Source: Thiothrix unzii (GTDB taxonomy: Bacteria > Pseudomonadota > Gammaproteobacteria > Thiotrichales > Thiotrichaceae). From it: DNA of 64,000 bases. The stretch is from contig NZ_CP072793.1 in assembly GCF_017901175.1 (NCBI RefSeq), positions 372,001 through 436,000 on the forward strand, written 5' to 3'. Positions 18,412-27,158 of this stretch are shown in pieces; the stretch's first letter is position 1, and each line of letters starts with the position of its first letter. Under the pieces are notes generated by a model, which saw nothing but the letters and a program-made list of their open reading frames with translations, did no database searches and was not told the DNA's origin. Made by a program: the position numbers and the translations under genes.

Positions 18412-19559
18412 GCCTTGTTCTCCGCTTGTGTCAGCACGCCCAGCACGATGGTTTTGTTGAAAAACTCCAGACAGGTGTTACCCGCGTCGGCAATTTCCCC
18501 CAACGATAAGCAGCCTGCCAGCGGAACACCGGGCGGTAAGGCGTTACGAATATTGTCGACTTCTTCATGGAAGCGGTCTTGCAAAAACAGGGTGCGGCTA
18601 ATGCAGTCAAACAACAAACCCAATACCGGCGGTGCATCAGGAAGGTGCAGTTTGGCAGCGCATTGGCGCGACGCACTCAGCAGGTTTTCAGTATTGCCCT
18701 TGAGGATGTAAATAATGTGATTAGCGGGGACTTCCCCCACGCATACCAATTTATCACCTTCATTGAACAAGGGGTCACGCACCACCACATCACCGGTGAG
18801 GCGTTCCAAGCCAAACGGGTAGGCTTTCGCCAACTCGAAAAAATTGTCGGTATCAAACGATTTACCACTGTCAGCTTCCACCACCTGACGGTAAACCGCG
18901 AAAGCAGGCTGGTAATCGAGCGTAGTAATCGTGTTGTTGTACGCGCCCGTAACGAAAAACGGCCCCGCAAACTTATGCCAGCCGTGTTCAATGCCAATGC
19001 TAACCTGTAAGGGTAGGGCGGTAATTTGAGCGCAATCCATCAGCAACCCTTGATTGCTAATGATGCAAGGTTTTTGCACGAAACTCAGCGAACCCGCGCC
19101 ACCGCCAATGTAGTGGCAATGACTGCCAAAAACTTCGTAAAGGCTTTCGAGTAGTGCGGCAATGCGCTTGCTCAAACCATCCACCAAGGTGACGAGGGTG
19201 GAACCGGGTGCTATGTGTGTTGCGAGTGCTTCCGTCGCTGCAAAGTAATCGCTGTCAGGGTTGGATAAATGTTCAACCACATGCACTTGCGCCGTCCCGG
19301 GCAATGCGCACACTAAACTGCCTTGGCGCAAGGTTTGCCCGTTAGCAATAATCTCCGGGAAAATGCCACCAAACACTGGAACGGGCAGGGCGTGTAAGCG
19401 TGCGTCGAGTTGTTCCGGGGTAAACCCGTTAGCATCGGCTGCCAGCACTAACAGGCTGCGTGCTCCTGTGGCAAGTGCTTGATCCAACAGTTGAAACAAA
19501 CCGTCGCAGCTTCCGCTGGTTTCCACAAATAATTCAACAGGTGTTTGATACGTAAGCAT
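18408..19559 (-). CDS. FIST-domain sensor, NosP-like
   Basis: A 383-residue cytoplasmic protein with FIST_N (about 15-215, LVLAADANGFTPEQLDAR, GGIFPEI, TLVDGLS, GGGAGSL) and FIST_C (about 225-370, ending GCLSLGEIADAGNT and FFNKTIVLGVL). FIST proteins are sensory; a subset called NosP binds heme and nitric oxide and controls a neighbouring hybrid kinase. Whether this one binds heme cannot be read from the sequence. I chose the ATG at 19559, just before TYQTPVELF; the frame stays open for 23 more codons. The gene overlaps the kinase downstream by four bases. Confidence 0.88.
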   Translation of the reverse strand: MLTYQTPVELFVETSGSCDGLFQLLDQALATGARSLLVLAADANGFTPEQLDARLHALPVPVFGGIFPEIIANGQTLRQGSLVCALPGTAQVHVVEHLSNPDSDYFAATEALATHIAPGSTLVTLVDGLSKRIAALLESLYEVFGSHCHYIGGGAGSLSFVQKPCIISNQGLLMDCAQITALPLQVSIGIEHGWHKFAGPFFVTGAYNNTITTLDYQPAFAVYRQVVEADSGKSFDTDNFFELAKAYPFGLERLTGDVVVRDPLFNEGDKLVCVGEVPANHIIYILKGNTENLLSASRQCAAKLHLPDAPPVLGLLFDCISRTLFLQDRFHEEVDNIRNALPPGVPLAGCLSLGEIADAGNTCLEFFNKTIVLGVLTQAENKA

Positions 19560-19669
19560 GGTGATGATCTCTGCGCGATTATTGTTCTGATGAGTATGGC
19601 TCAACATTCTACCCAAGCTCATGTGCATAAGAAAGTTTTATCAAAGCAATCGGAATGCCAATCTTGATA

Positions 19670-19699
19670 TTGCCGTGAGTCGGGTGGCGTGTGTACAAT
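19670..19699 (+). promoter_or_regulatory. Candidate sigma-70 promoter of the STAS-glycan operon
   Basis: TTGCCG at 19670, an 18-base spacer and TACAAT at 19694, about 60 bases before the STAS start. The -10 match is 5 of 6 and the -35 match 4 of 6. The next five genes have gaps of at most 42 bases, so this is the likely main promoter of the plus-strand operon. Not proven. Confidence 0.42.
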
Positions 19700-19758
19700 G
19701 TCCCTATTAATTAAAATGATAAGTGCTAATAGCTTTCCCAACAACGAGGATAATAACA

Positions 19759-20097
19759 ATGCAATTTGCAACCCGTACCGAAGGTGATTTCATCATTGCC
19801 ACCATTCTGGAAACCCGCATGGATGCCGCCATTGCGCCAGCACTCAAAATCCACATTGCTCAATTACTCACCGAAGGCAAAACCCGTATTGTACTCGACA
19901 TCACTGACGTGACTTTCATGGACAGTAGCAGCCTTGGCGCACTGGTCAGTTTGCTGAAAATGGTAGGTAATAAAGGCGACCTGATTATCGTTGGCGCGAC
20001 GGGCATTGTCGCGGAATTATTCAAATTAACCCGCATGGAGCGGGTGTTCCGCATGGCTGCGACTGTCGATGCGGCGATGGAAGCTATTCCAGCCTAA
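19759..20097 (+). CDS. STAS-domain anti-sigma factor antagonist
   Basis: A 112-residue single STAS domain protein of the SpoIIAA/RsbV type. The phosphorylation site motif FMDSSSLGALVSL is present, with S56-S58 after D55. When dephosphorylated such proteins bind an anti-sigma or other target kinase. The expected phosphatase is the REC-PP2C protein at 15567-16766 and the expected kinase the HATPase at 21342-21773. The start has a GAGGA site 10 bases upstream; an in-frame earlier ATG has none. First gene of the plus-strand operon. Confidence 0.94.
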   Translation: MQFATRTEGDFIIATILETRMDAAIAPALKIHIAQLLTEGKTRIVLDITDVTFMDSSSLGALVSLLKMVGNKGDLIIVGATGIVAELFKLTRMERVFRMAATVDAAMEAIPA

Positions 20098-20139
20098 TAA
20101 TAATTGAATAAGCGTCGATAGATGCGAGGGGAGGGGGCG

Positions 20140-21342
20140 ATGAAAGCGATGATTCTGGCGGCAGGTAAGGGGACACGGGTACGCCCTATCACCAACGAAA
20201 TGCCAAAACCGATGATTCCCATTTTGCGTAAGCCGGTGATGGAGTCGATTATCGACCTGCTACGTGCCCACGATGTGCATGAAGTGGTGGTGAATACCAG
20301 CCATTTAGCTCCGGTGATCGAAAACTATTTTCGGGATGGCAGCCAGCATGGGGTGCACATGGCGTATTCCTACGAAGGTCACATGACTCATGCCGGACTC
20401 GAAGGTAAAGCCCTCGGTTCGGCGGGTGGGATGAAACGGATTCAGGATTTTTCCGGCTTTTTCGATGAAACCTTTATCGTGTTGTGCGGTGATGCGTGGA
20501 TCGACCTCGACATCAGTGCCGCGCTGCGCTGGCATAAAGAAAAGGGCGGGATTGCCACAGTAATCTTGCAGGAAGTGCCGCATGAGGAAGTACATAAATA
20601 CGGCGTGGTAAAATTGGATGCACGTGAACGTATTGTGCAGTTTCAGGAAAAGCCCAAGCAGGAAGAGGCAGTTTCCAACACCATCAATACGGGTATTTAC
20701 CTGTTTGAGCCGGAGATTTTCCGCTACATTCCTTCCGGCGTGGAATACGACATTGGCAGTCAATTGTTCCCTGCACTAGTCGCGGCGGGTGAGGAATTCT
20801 ACGGTTTGCCGATGGATTTTCAGTGGGTCGATATTGGCTCTGTACCTGATGTATGGGCAGCGACGCGTATGGCATTACAAGGTCAGATCAAAGGTTTCCC
20901 GATGCCTGGTAAGGAAGTGCGCCCCGGCGTGTGGACGGGCATTAATACCAGCATCAACTGGGAAAAGGTGAAAATTATCCCGCCAGTTTATATCGGCAGC
21001 AGCACCAAAATTGAAGCAGGTGCAGAAATCGTCGGGCCGTGCATGATTGGTGCAAACTGCGTGATTGAATCCGGTGCGGAAATCAGCCAATGCCTGATTA
21101 GCGATTACACCCGCGTGGGCGGTATTGCCGTGCTCGATAACAAATTGGTGTTTGGTGGTGACTGCATTTCCCCGGATGGCAGTGTGTTGAATCTGGGTGA
21201 AACTCAAATCCGCTGGCTGGTTGATGATATGCGTCGTGCGCTGAATCCCGGTGATATTCACGACATGTTGCTGTTTAGCAATATGCTCAGTTTCCACGAA
21301 TTGAATGCGCGTGAAACCTTACCTGAGCTGGAGGTGGCGTAA
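20140..21342 (+). CDS. NDP-sugar nucleotidyltransferase with left-handed beta-helix
   Basis: A 400-residue enzyme of the sugar-1-phosphate nucleotidyltransferase family, which makes NDP-sugars for polymer synthesis. N-terminal signature LAAGKGTRVRPIT then MPKPMIP; GDAWIDLD with the metal Asp; FQEKP; DIGSVPDVWAATR. The C-terminal part (about 270-345) has hexapeptide-type repeats (IGSSTKIEAGAEIVGPCMIG). Sugar specificity cannot be read: mannose-1-P and glucose-1-P members look alike. A GGAGGGGG ribosome site precedes this ATG. The stop overlaps the next start by one base (TAATG). It is placed between the two partner-switch proteins, suggesting dedication to this system. Confidence 0.92.
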   Translation: MKAMILAAGKGTRVRPITNEMPKPMIPILRKPVMESIIDLLRAHDVHEVVVNTSHLAPVIENYFRDGSQHGVHMAYSYEGHMTHAGLEGKALGSAGGMKRIQDFSGFFDETFIVLCGDAWIDLDISAALRWHKEKGGIATVILQEVPHEEVHKYGVVKLDARERIVQFQEKPKQEEAVSNTINTGIYLFEPEIFRYIPSGVEYDIGSQLFPALVAAGEEFYGLPMDFQWVDIGSVPDVWAATRMALQGQIKGFPMPGKEVRPGVWTGINTSINWEKVKIIPPVYIGSSTKIEAGAEIVGPCMIGANCVIESGAEISQCLISDYTRVGGIAVLDNKLVFGGDCISPDGSVLNLGETQIRWLVDDMRRALNPGDIHDMLLFSNMLSFHELNARETLPELEVA

Positions 21343-21773
21343 TGGAGGCCACCTACCGTGAATACAATATCCGGCTTTCCATCGACAGCCGTTTGGAGCA
21401 GGTGCGGGTACTTTCCGGGGCATTGCGCGGTATTGGGCAAGAGCTGTCGCTGTCCGAAGAGCAACTGGGGCAACTCGAATTGATGATGGTGGAAGCCGTC
21501 AACAATGTAATTGAACACGCTTACCAAATGCAGCATGGCAATGATGTGCAGGTGCGGGTGGAATACAGCCCGCAGGAAGTGCATTTAGTCATTTCCGATC
21601 AAGGTCACGCGATGCCGGACGCATTGCATACCGAAACCCGTGAAATGCCGAACCCGGATGATTTACCGGAAGGCGGTTGGGGCATGGGGTTAATTCACCT
21701 GCTGGCGGATTCGATCCGTTACAGCCGCGATGCCAAGGGCAATCACTTGCACGTCAGCAAGCAGTTGACCTGA
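21342..21773 (+). CDS. RsbW/SpoIIAB-like serine kinase (HATPase)
   Basis: A 143-residue GHKL ATPase of the anti-sigma kinase type. N box MVEAVNNVIEHAYQ, G1 box ISDQGHAMP, G2 box GGWGMGLIHLL. Such kinases phosphorylate a STAS partner and sequester a target such as a sigma factor. Pairs naturally with the STAS protein two genes upstream. No sigma factor gene lies next to it, so the target may be a distant sigma factor or a component of the glycan synthase. Overlaps the nucleotidyltransferase by one base and is one base from the GH2 gene. Confidence 0.91.
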   Translation: MEATYREYNIRLSIDSRLEQVRVLSGALRGIGQELSLSEEQLGQLELMMVEAVNNVIEHAYQMQHGNDVQVRVEYSPQEVHLVISDQGHAMPDALHTETREMPNPDDLPEGGWGMGLIHLLADSIRYSRDAKGNHLHVSKQLT

Positions 21774-21774
21774 T

Positions 21775-23922
21775 ATGCAACGTGGGCTGTGGATTGTGCT
21801 GTTAATACTGCTGCTCTTACAGGGTTGCAGTACCCTGCCAGCTACTCAGCCAGCAACGTCGGGTAATAGCCGTTCGTTGGCAGGAACTTGGGCGTTTTTG
21901 CCATCTGGTTCTGTGGCTATGCCTGCTGCGGATGCGCGTTGGCAACGTATTCAGGTTCCCGCTAACTGGTATACGCAAGGTTACGATCATCATGGGATTG
22001 CTTGGTATCGGCTGCAATTTAATGCGGTTGCTGATCCCGCTATGGTTTCTCGGTTGCACTTCGGCGGGGTGGATTACTTCGCGGATGTGTGGCTAAACGG
22101 GCAGAAGCTTGGCGCGCATGAAGGCTATTTCCAACGCTTTGCTTTTGACGTAACGCCGCACCTTAAAACGGGTCAGAATACCTTGCTGGTGCGGGTGAAT
22201 AGCCCGCTGGAAAAACCGCAAGATTTTTCGTTACACAAGCGACTGATTAAAGGGATTTTTGCGCATCACGATACGCGCCCCGGTGGTGCTTGGTCGGAAC
22301 GCGGGCAGGAACGCAATACTGGCGGGATTTGGGGTGAGGTGCGCTTACAGCAATCGCCGCAAGTACAGCTTGTGCCGCAACAAGTATTGGTGCAACCGAC
22401 TCAAGGTTTGACGCATTGGCGGGTTAACGTGGATCTTGATGTGCTGGGGGCGTTGCCAGCAGATGCGCAGTTGCAGTGGACATTGGGTCAATGGCAAGGC
22501 ACAAGCCCAGTCCGTGACACTCTTACTATCCCCATCGCTCACCCCAAACTCTGGCAACCCAAGGGTTACGGTGAGCAACACCTTTACACGCTTAGCGTTA
22601 GTGCGGTGCAAAACGGCACAGTGCTAGACAGCTTCCAGCGCACTATCGGTTTCCGCAAAGTCGAGCGTTCTGCGCAAGGCATCTGGAAAATTAATCATCA
22701 GCGTATCTTGCTCAAAGGCACTAATTACATCGCTCATCAGTGGTTGAGTGCGATGACACCGCAAGATTTCCGGCGTGATATTGCTTTGATGCAAGCGGCT
22801 CACATTAATACGGTGCGCGTCCACGCCCACGTCACCGCGCCGGATTTCTACCGTTTGTGCGATGAAATGGGGTTAATGGTGTGGCAGGATTTTCCGCTGC
22901 AATGGGGCTATCAGGATACGCCAGAGTTCCACCAGCAAGCGGTTTCGCAGGTTGGCGATATGATCCGCCAGTTTGGGCAATACCCATCCATTATCCACTG
23001 GACATTGCACAATGAACCGCCGTGGGATGCGGATTGGATGAAGTGGAAATACCAAGACTACCATCCGCAGCAAAATAAATTGCTCGACGCAAAGCTCTAC
23101 AAAGCGGCGAAAACGCTGGATAACACCCGTCCGATTTCTGCGATTTCTTCTACTAAAGAGCATCCGTGGTTGGGTTGGTATTCTGGGCATTGGTTGGATT
23201 ACGCCAAACCCACCAAGCAATCCACCATTGCGGAATTCGGGGCGCAAGCATTACCCGACCGCTTCGCACTGGCAAAGATTTTGGGCGAAGAGCCTGAATT
23301 ACCCAGCAGCAAGGCTGATTGGAAGCCGTGGGAATATCACAATTTCCAACGTAAAGAGACTTTGGAAATTGCCAAAGTCGCGTCAGGAAAAACGCTGGAA
23401 CAATTCATTACCAACACCCAGCAATATCAGGTGCAACTCACGCAACTTGCAGCGGAATCGTACCGACGGCAAGCCTATCAGCCGGTTGGTGCGTTATTTC
23501 AGTTTATGCTGGTGGAAGATTGGCCTTCGATGAATTGGGGTGTGGTCGATTTTTGGCGTAAACCCAAACCGGGTTATTACGCTTTACAACACGCTTACCA
23601 GCCGATTTTGCCAAGTCTGGCGTGGACTAAGGTGGAATATGCCGCCAATGAGCCGGTGCGCGTTGGGGTGTGGGCGTTAAATGACAGCCTGACCCGCATT
23701 CCTCATGCCCATTATCGGCTCACGCTATGGCAGGGTAAGCAAAAGCGCGATACTCAAGACTGGCAGTTTGAACTTACGCCCGATATGCACCGCCAGTTGC
23801 GCGACTACCTTGTGCCAGTGAATGCGGCGGGTGCTTATCGCCTTGAGGCTGAGATTCTTGATGCGCAAGGCAAGGTCGTTAGCCGCAATGAATACCGTTT
23901 TACCATCCAATCACAACAATAA
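21775..23922 (+). CDS. Glycoside hydrolase family 2 lipoprotein
   Basis: A 715-residue lipoprotein: N-terminal LLILLLLQGCS lipobox with Cys19, then sugar-binding jelly-roll (about 35-190), immunoglobulin-like domain and TIM barrel (about 300-600). Acid/base E414 in HWTLHNEPPWD and nucleophile E487 in TIAEFGAQ fit GH2 (beta-galactosidase, beta-mannosidase, beta-glucuronidase group). Substrate unknown. It probably faces the periplasm or outer membrane and would edit or release the polymer made by the adjacent GT2. Gaps are 1 base before and 10 bases after. Confidence 0.9.
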   Translation: MQRGLWIVLLILLLLQGCSTLPATQPATSGNSRSLAGTWAFLPSGSVAMPAADARWQRIQVPANWYTQGYDHHGIAWYRLQFNAVADPAMVSRLHFGGVDYFADVWLNGQKLGAHEGYFQRFAFDVTPHLKTGQNTLLVRVNSPLEKPQDFSLHKRLIKGIFAHHDTRPGGAWSERGQERNTGGIWGEVRLQQSPQVQLVPQQVLVQPTQGLTHWRVNVDLDVLGALPADAQLQWTLGQWQGTSPVRDTLTIPIAHPKLWQPKGYGEQHLYTLSVSAVQNGTVLDSFQRTIGFRKVERSAQGIWKINHQRILLKGTNYIAHQWLSAMTPQDFRRDIALMQAAHINTVRVHAHVTAPDFYRLCDEMGLMVWQDFPLQWGYQDTPEFHQQAVSQVGDMIRQFGQYPSIIHWTLHNEPPWDADWMKWKYQDYHPQQNKLLDAKLYKAAKTLDNTRPISAISSTKEHPWLGWYSGHWLDYAKPTKQSTIAEFGAQALPDRFALAKILGEEPELPSSKADWKPWEYHNFQRKETLEIAKVASGKTLEQFITNTQQYQVQLTQLAAESYRRQAYQPVGALFQFMLVEDWPSMNWGVVDFWRKPKPGYYALQHAYQPILPSLAWTKVEYAANEPVRVGVWALNDSLTRIPHAHYRLTLWQGKQKRDTQDWQFELTPDMHRQLRDYLVPVNAAGAYRLEAEILDAQGKVVSRNEYRFTIQSQQ

Positions 23923-23932
23923 GCGTACTGTT

Positions 23933-25768
23933 ATGGGATTCTATTTCGACAAATTTGAAGCGCGTCAGCCCGAACCGCCGCTACCTTATTCGGCAGTGAC
24001 GGAAGGTATCTGGCAATTTCTCGCGGTGATCGCGATGACTCTCGGTGCATGGTATTTGTGGTGGCGGTGGACTCAATCGCTTAACCCGGACGCGCTGTGG
24101 TATGCCATCCCGTTAGCTGTGGCAGAAACCGCCTCGTATTTCGGCTTGGGTTTATTCGTTTTCAACTTGTGGAAGGTGAAAGATTACGAGCAACTGCCCC
24201 CGCCTGCCAATTTCAAGGACGTGGTGCGCCCGGATCAAGCGGAAGATCGCCCCATTAAAGTCGACGTGTTTTTCCCCACTTACAACGAAGAGGTGGAATT
24301 GGTGCGTTTAAGCATCATTGACGCGAAAAAAGTCACCTACCCTCATCCGCTTGAGTTAAGTATTTTCGTGCTGGATGATGGTAAACGCCCGGAAATGCAG
24401 CAAGTCGCCACCGAAGAAGGTGTGGGCTATCTGACCCGTAGCAGCAATATCGGTTTCAAAGCGGGTAATTTACGCAATGCAATGGAACAGACTCACGGTG
24501 ATTTTATCGTGATTTGCGATGCGGATACGCGCCCGTTTCCAACCATTTTGGAACATACCCTCGGTTATTTCCGTGACCCGGATGTGGCGTGGGTGCAAAC
24601 CCCGCAGTGGTTTTTTGATTTACCCGAAGGTAAACGTTTGCCGGAAGTTTGGGGGCGTTACCTCAAAGCACCGGGACGCTGGCTGGGCAAAGGTGTGGAA
24701 GCCCTTATCGGTGAAGTGCGTGTCGGCGAAGACCCGTTTGTGAATGAGCCGAAAATGTTTTACGACGTGATTCAACGCCGCCGTAATTGGGCCAATGCAT
24801 CGTTTTGTTGCGGTGCTGGCTCCATTCACCGCCGTGAAGCAGTGATGGAAGCCGCGCTTAAATGTTACGCCGATACCATTGAAGCGCAGGTCGGCAAACA
24901 ATCAAAACAATTACAAAAACTGATGGGAAATGCCGAACTGGACAGTGAGTTAGTGCAGGAAATGCGCCATCAGGTAGCGGGTGAAGAAGAGTTTACCCCG
25001 TATCGTTTCCACGTTTCCGAAGACATTTACACTTCTATTGTGTTGCACGCTGATCAAGACCGTCACTGGAAATCGGTAATGCATCCGGCGGTTGAGTCGA
25101 AAATGCTTTCCCCGCAGGATTTACTGAGCTGGACGGTGCAACGTTTCAAATACGCGGGTGGCACGCTCGACATTGTGTTGCACGATAATCCGATGACGCG
25201 CAAAGGCATGAGCTGGGCGCAGCGTTTGATGTACGGCGCGACCGCTTGGTCATACCTTGGCGGTATCTGGAATATGGTGTTTTTGCTGGCTCCGTTGGTG
25301 TATTTGTTCAGCGGCATTGCACCGGTAAGCGCGTATACGGGCGACTTTTTCAAGCATATTTTACCGTTCCTGATTTTCATGGAACTGGCCTTTATGGTGG
25401 GGACGTGGGGCATCGCTGGCTACCGTTCTAAGGCTAGTTATTTATCATTCTTCCCGGTGAATTTACAGGCGATTTGGACGGTGTTGAAAGGCGAAAAAAT
25501 CAAGTTTCCGGTTACGCCCAAAGACCGTCAGGAAGGTAATTTCTTTCATCTGGTGTTGCCGCAGTTTACGGTGATTGTGTTGACGTTGGCGGGTTTGGTG
25601 TATGCATCGGTGCAGTATTTTGTGCTGGGCAATAACGCTTATTCGCTGGGTGGAGTTTTGGTCAATATTTTCTGGGGGCTGAATAATATTTTCGCGTTGA
25701 GCGGAATTGTATTCGCTGCATTTTGGAAGCCAGAGGAAGAACAACAATATAACGAGGTGATTGCATGA
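23933..25768 (+). CDS. Cellulose-synthase-like family 2 glycosyltransferase without PilZ
   Basis: A 611-residue processive membrane glycosyltransferase. Two N-terminal membrane spans (about 20-40 and 50-70), then the GT-A domain: FFPTYNEE, D148-D149-G, D196-A-D198, VQTPQWFFD, FCCGAGSIHRREA, SED at D364, followed by about five membrane spans. The product-site motif, usually QxxRW, is Q403-R-F-K-Y407. The protein ends soon after the last span, so there is no PilZ domain and no direct c-di-GMP control as in BcsA. The start is the ATG 10 bases after the GH2 stop; longer in-frame starts lie inside the GH2 gene. The product is a beta-glycan of unknown kind. Confidence 0.92.
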   Translation: MGFYFDKFEARQPEPPLPYSAVTEGIWQFLAVIAMTLGAWYLWWRWTQSLNPDALWYAIPLAVAETASYFGLGLFVFNLWKVKDYEQLPPPANFKDVVRPDQAEDRPIKVDVFFPTYNEEVELVRLSIIDAKKVTYPHPLELSIFVLDDGKRPEMQQVATEEGVGYLTRSSNIGFKAGNLRNAMEQTHGDFIVICDADTRPFPTILEHTLGYFRDPDVAWVQTPQWFFDLPEGKRLPEVWGRYLKAPGRWLGKGVEALIGEVRVGEDPFVNEPKMFYDVIQRRRNWANASFCCGAGSIHRREAVMEAALKCYADTIEAQVGKQSKQLQKLMGNAELDSELVQEMRHQVAGEEEFTPYRFHVSEDIYTSIVLHADQDRHWKSVMHPAVESKMLSPQDLLSWTVQRFKYAGGTLDIVLHDNPMTRKGMSWAQRLMYGATAWSYLGGIWNMVFLLAPLVYLFSGIAPVSAYTGDFFKHILPFLIFMELAFMVGTWGIAGYRSKASYLSFFPVNLQAIWTVLKGEKIKFPVTPKDRQEGNFFHLVLPQFTVIVLTLAGLVYASVQYFVLGNNAYSLGGVLVNIFWGLNNIFALSGIVFAAFWKPEEEQQYNEVIA

Positions 25769-27081
25769 GCTTTAAACAAGGATTGGTTCGCGCCCGCAGC
25801 CACATTATCTTTCTGACAGGTTTGGTCACGGCATTTGGCATGGTCGGTTGGCTGGAGGGGATTAGCATGGGTAACGCTGCAACCCCGGAGGCGATAGTCG
25901 CACCCAGCAACGATGTCAGCATCGCCCCGACTCGTGCGTTGACTGCGCAGGAAATGCAATGGGCGCAAACCGCATGGAAATATTTCCAGAACAACACTGT
26001 TCCCGCCACGGGGTTGGTGAACTCGGTTGATAACTATCCCGCATCAACGTTGTGGGACACCTCGTCTTACCTGATGGCGGTTATTGCTGCACAACGTTTG
26101 GGTATTATTGAGCAAACTGAGTTCGATGCGCGTATTTTTAAAGCCTTGGATACATTGGCGAAACTGCCGTTGTTTGAAGGTAAACTGCCCAATAAATCGT
26201 ACAATACTGTGTCGCTGCAAATGGTCGATTACACCAATCAACCCAGCGAAAAAGGTATCGGTTGGTCGGCAATTGATATTGGGCGGTTGCTCGTGCCGCT
26301 CAATGTGTTGACTTGGCATTACCCGCAACACACCACAGCGGTGAAACAGGTATTAGCCAGTTGGGACACTAAGCCGATGCTGGTTAACGGTGTGTTGCAT
26401 GGCGCGGTTGTGACCGATGCGGGCGACACCGAATACTTGCAAGAAGGGCGGTTGGGTTACGAAGAATACGCCGCGAAATCCTTTAATTTGATGGGGTTAG
26501 ATGTCGCCAACTCGTTGCGTTACACCGATTTCCTCAAATTTGTGAACATTGAAGGGGTGGAGATTGGCACTGACAGTCGTGATCCGCAGCAATACGGGGC
26601 GCACAACTACGTGGTCAGTGAGCCTTATATTCTTGATGGTATTGAGTTCGGCTGGGATCATTTGTCGCAAGAGCTGGCATGGCGCGTTTACAAAGCGCAG
26701 GAAAAACGCGCAGCTAATACCGGTGTATTGACTGCCGTTTCTGAAGACAATATCGACCAGCCGCCGTACTTCGTTTACAACACCGTGTTTACCGATGGCA
26801 AAGCGTGGAATGCGATTTCCGAAAAAGGTGCGGATGCCAGCCAATTTAAGAGCTTGAGTACCAAAGCGGCATTCGGTTGGCACATGCTTTACGAAACGGC
26901 TTACACCAAACAACTGGTGGAAAAAGTTGCGACATTAGCGAATCCGCAACGTGGTTGGTATTCCGGCGTGTATGAATCTAACGGGCAACCGAATAAAGCG
27001 ATTACCGCCAATACCAACGGGATTGTTCTGGAAGCGTTGGCGTATAAGCAAGGCGGCAAGTTGATGCGTTTGGGGCGGTAG
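25765..27081 (+). CDS. DUF3131 periplasmic protein, paralogue of 11174-12637
   Basis: A 438-residue protein with an N-terminal anchor or signal (about 12-34) and a DUF3131 domain (about 65-430). Shared blocks with its paralogue: WDTSSYLMAVIAA, MVDYTNQPSEKGIG, EGRLGYEEYAAK, DPQQYGAHNYV, AVSEDNIDQPPYF, RGWYSGVYESNG, ITANTNGIVL. It lacks the Cys pairs found at the end of the paralogue. The start overlaps the glycosyltransferase stop by four bases. Having one copy in each operon ties the two operons to the same product. Likely a glycan-processing or binding protein; the reaction is not established. Confidence 0.83.
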   Translation: MSFKQGLVRARSHIIFLTGLVTAFGMVGWLEGISMGNAATPEAIVAPSNDVSIAPTRALTAQEMQWAQTAWKYFQNNTVPATGLVNSVDNYPASTLWDTSSYLMAVIAAQRLGIIEQTEFDARIFKALDTLAKLPLFEGKLPNKSYNTVSLQMVDYTNQPSEKGIGWSAIDIGRLLVPLNVLTWHYPQHTTAVKQVLASWDTKPMLVNGVLHGAVVTDAGDTEYLQEGRLGYEEYAAKSFNLMGLDVANSLRYTDFLKFVNIEGVEIGTDSRDPQQYGAHNYVVSEPYILDGIEFGWDHLSQELAWRVYKAQEKRAANTGVLTAVSEDNIDQPPYFVYNTVFTDGKAWNAISEKGADASQFKSLSTKAAFGWHMLYETAYTKQLVEKVATLANPQRGWYSGVYESNGQPNKAITANTNGIVLEALAYKQGGKLMRLGR

Positions 27082-27158
27082 TACTGGCAAGCGTGGGAAA
27101 TCTTGCGTATATTCAGCGGCTTCACTATCATCCGCCGGTTTACGTTGAAGTACCTCTT

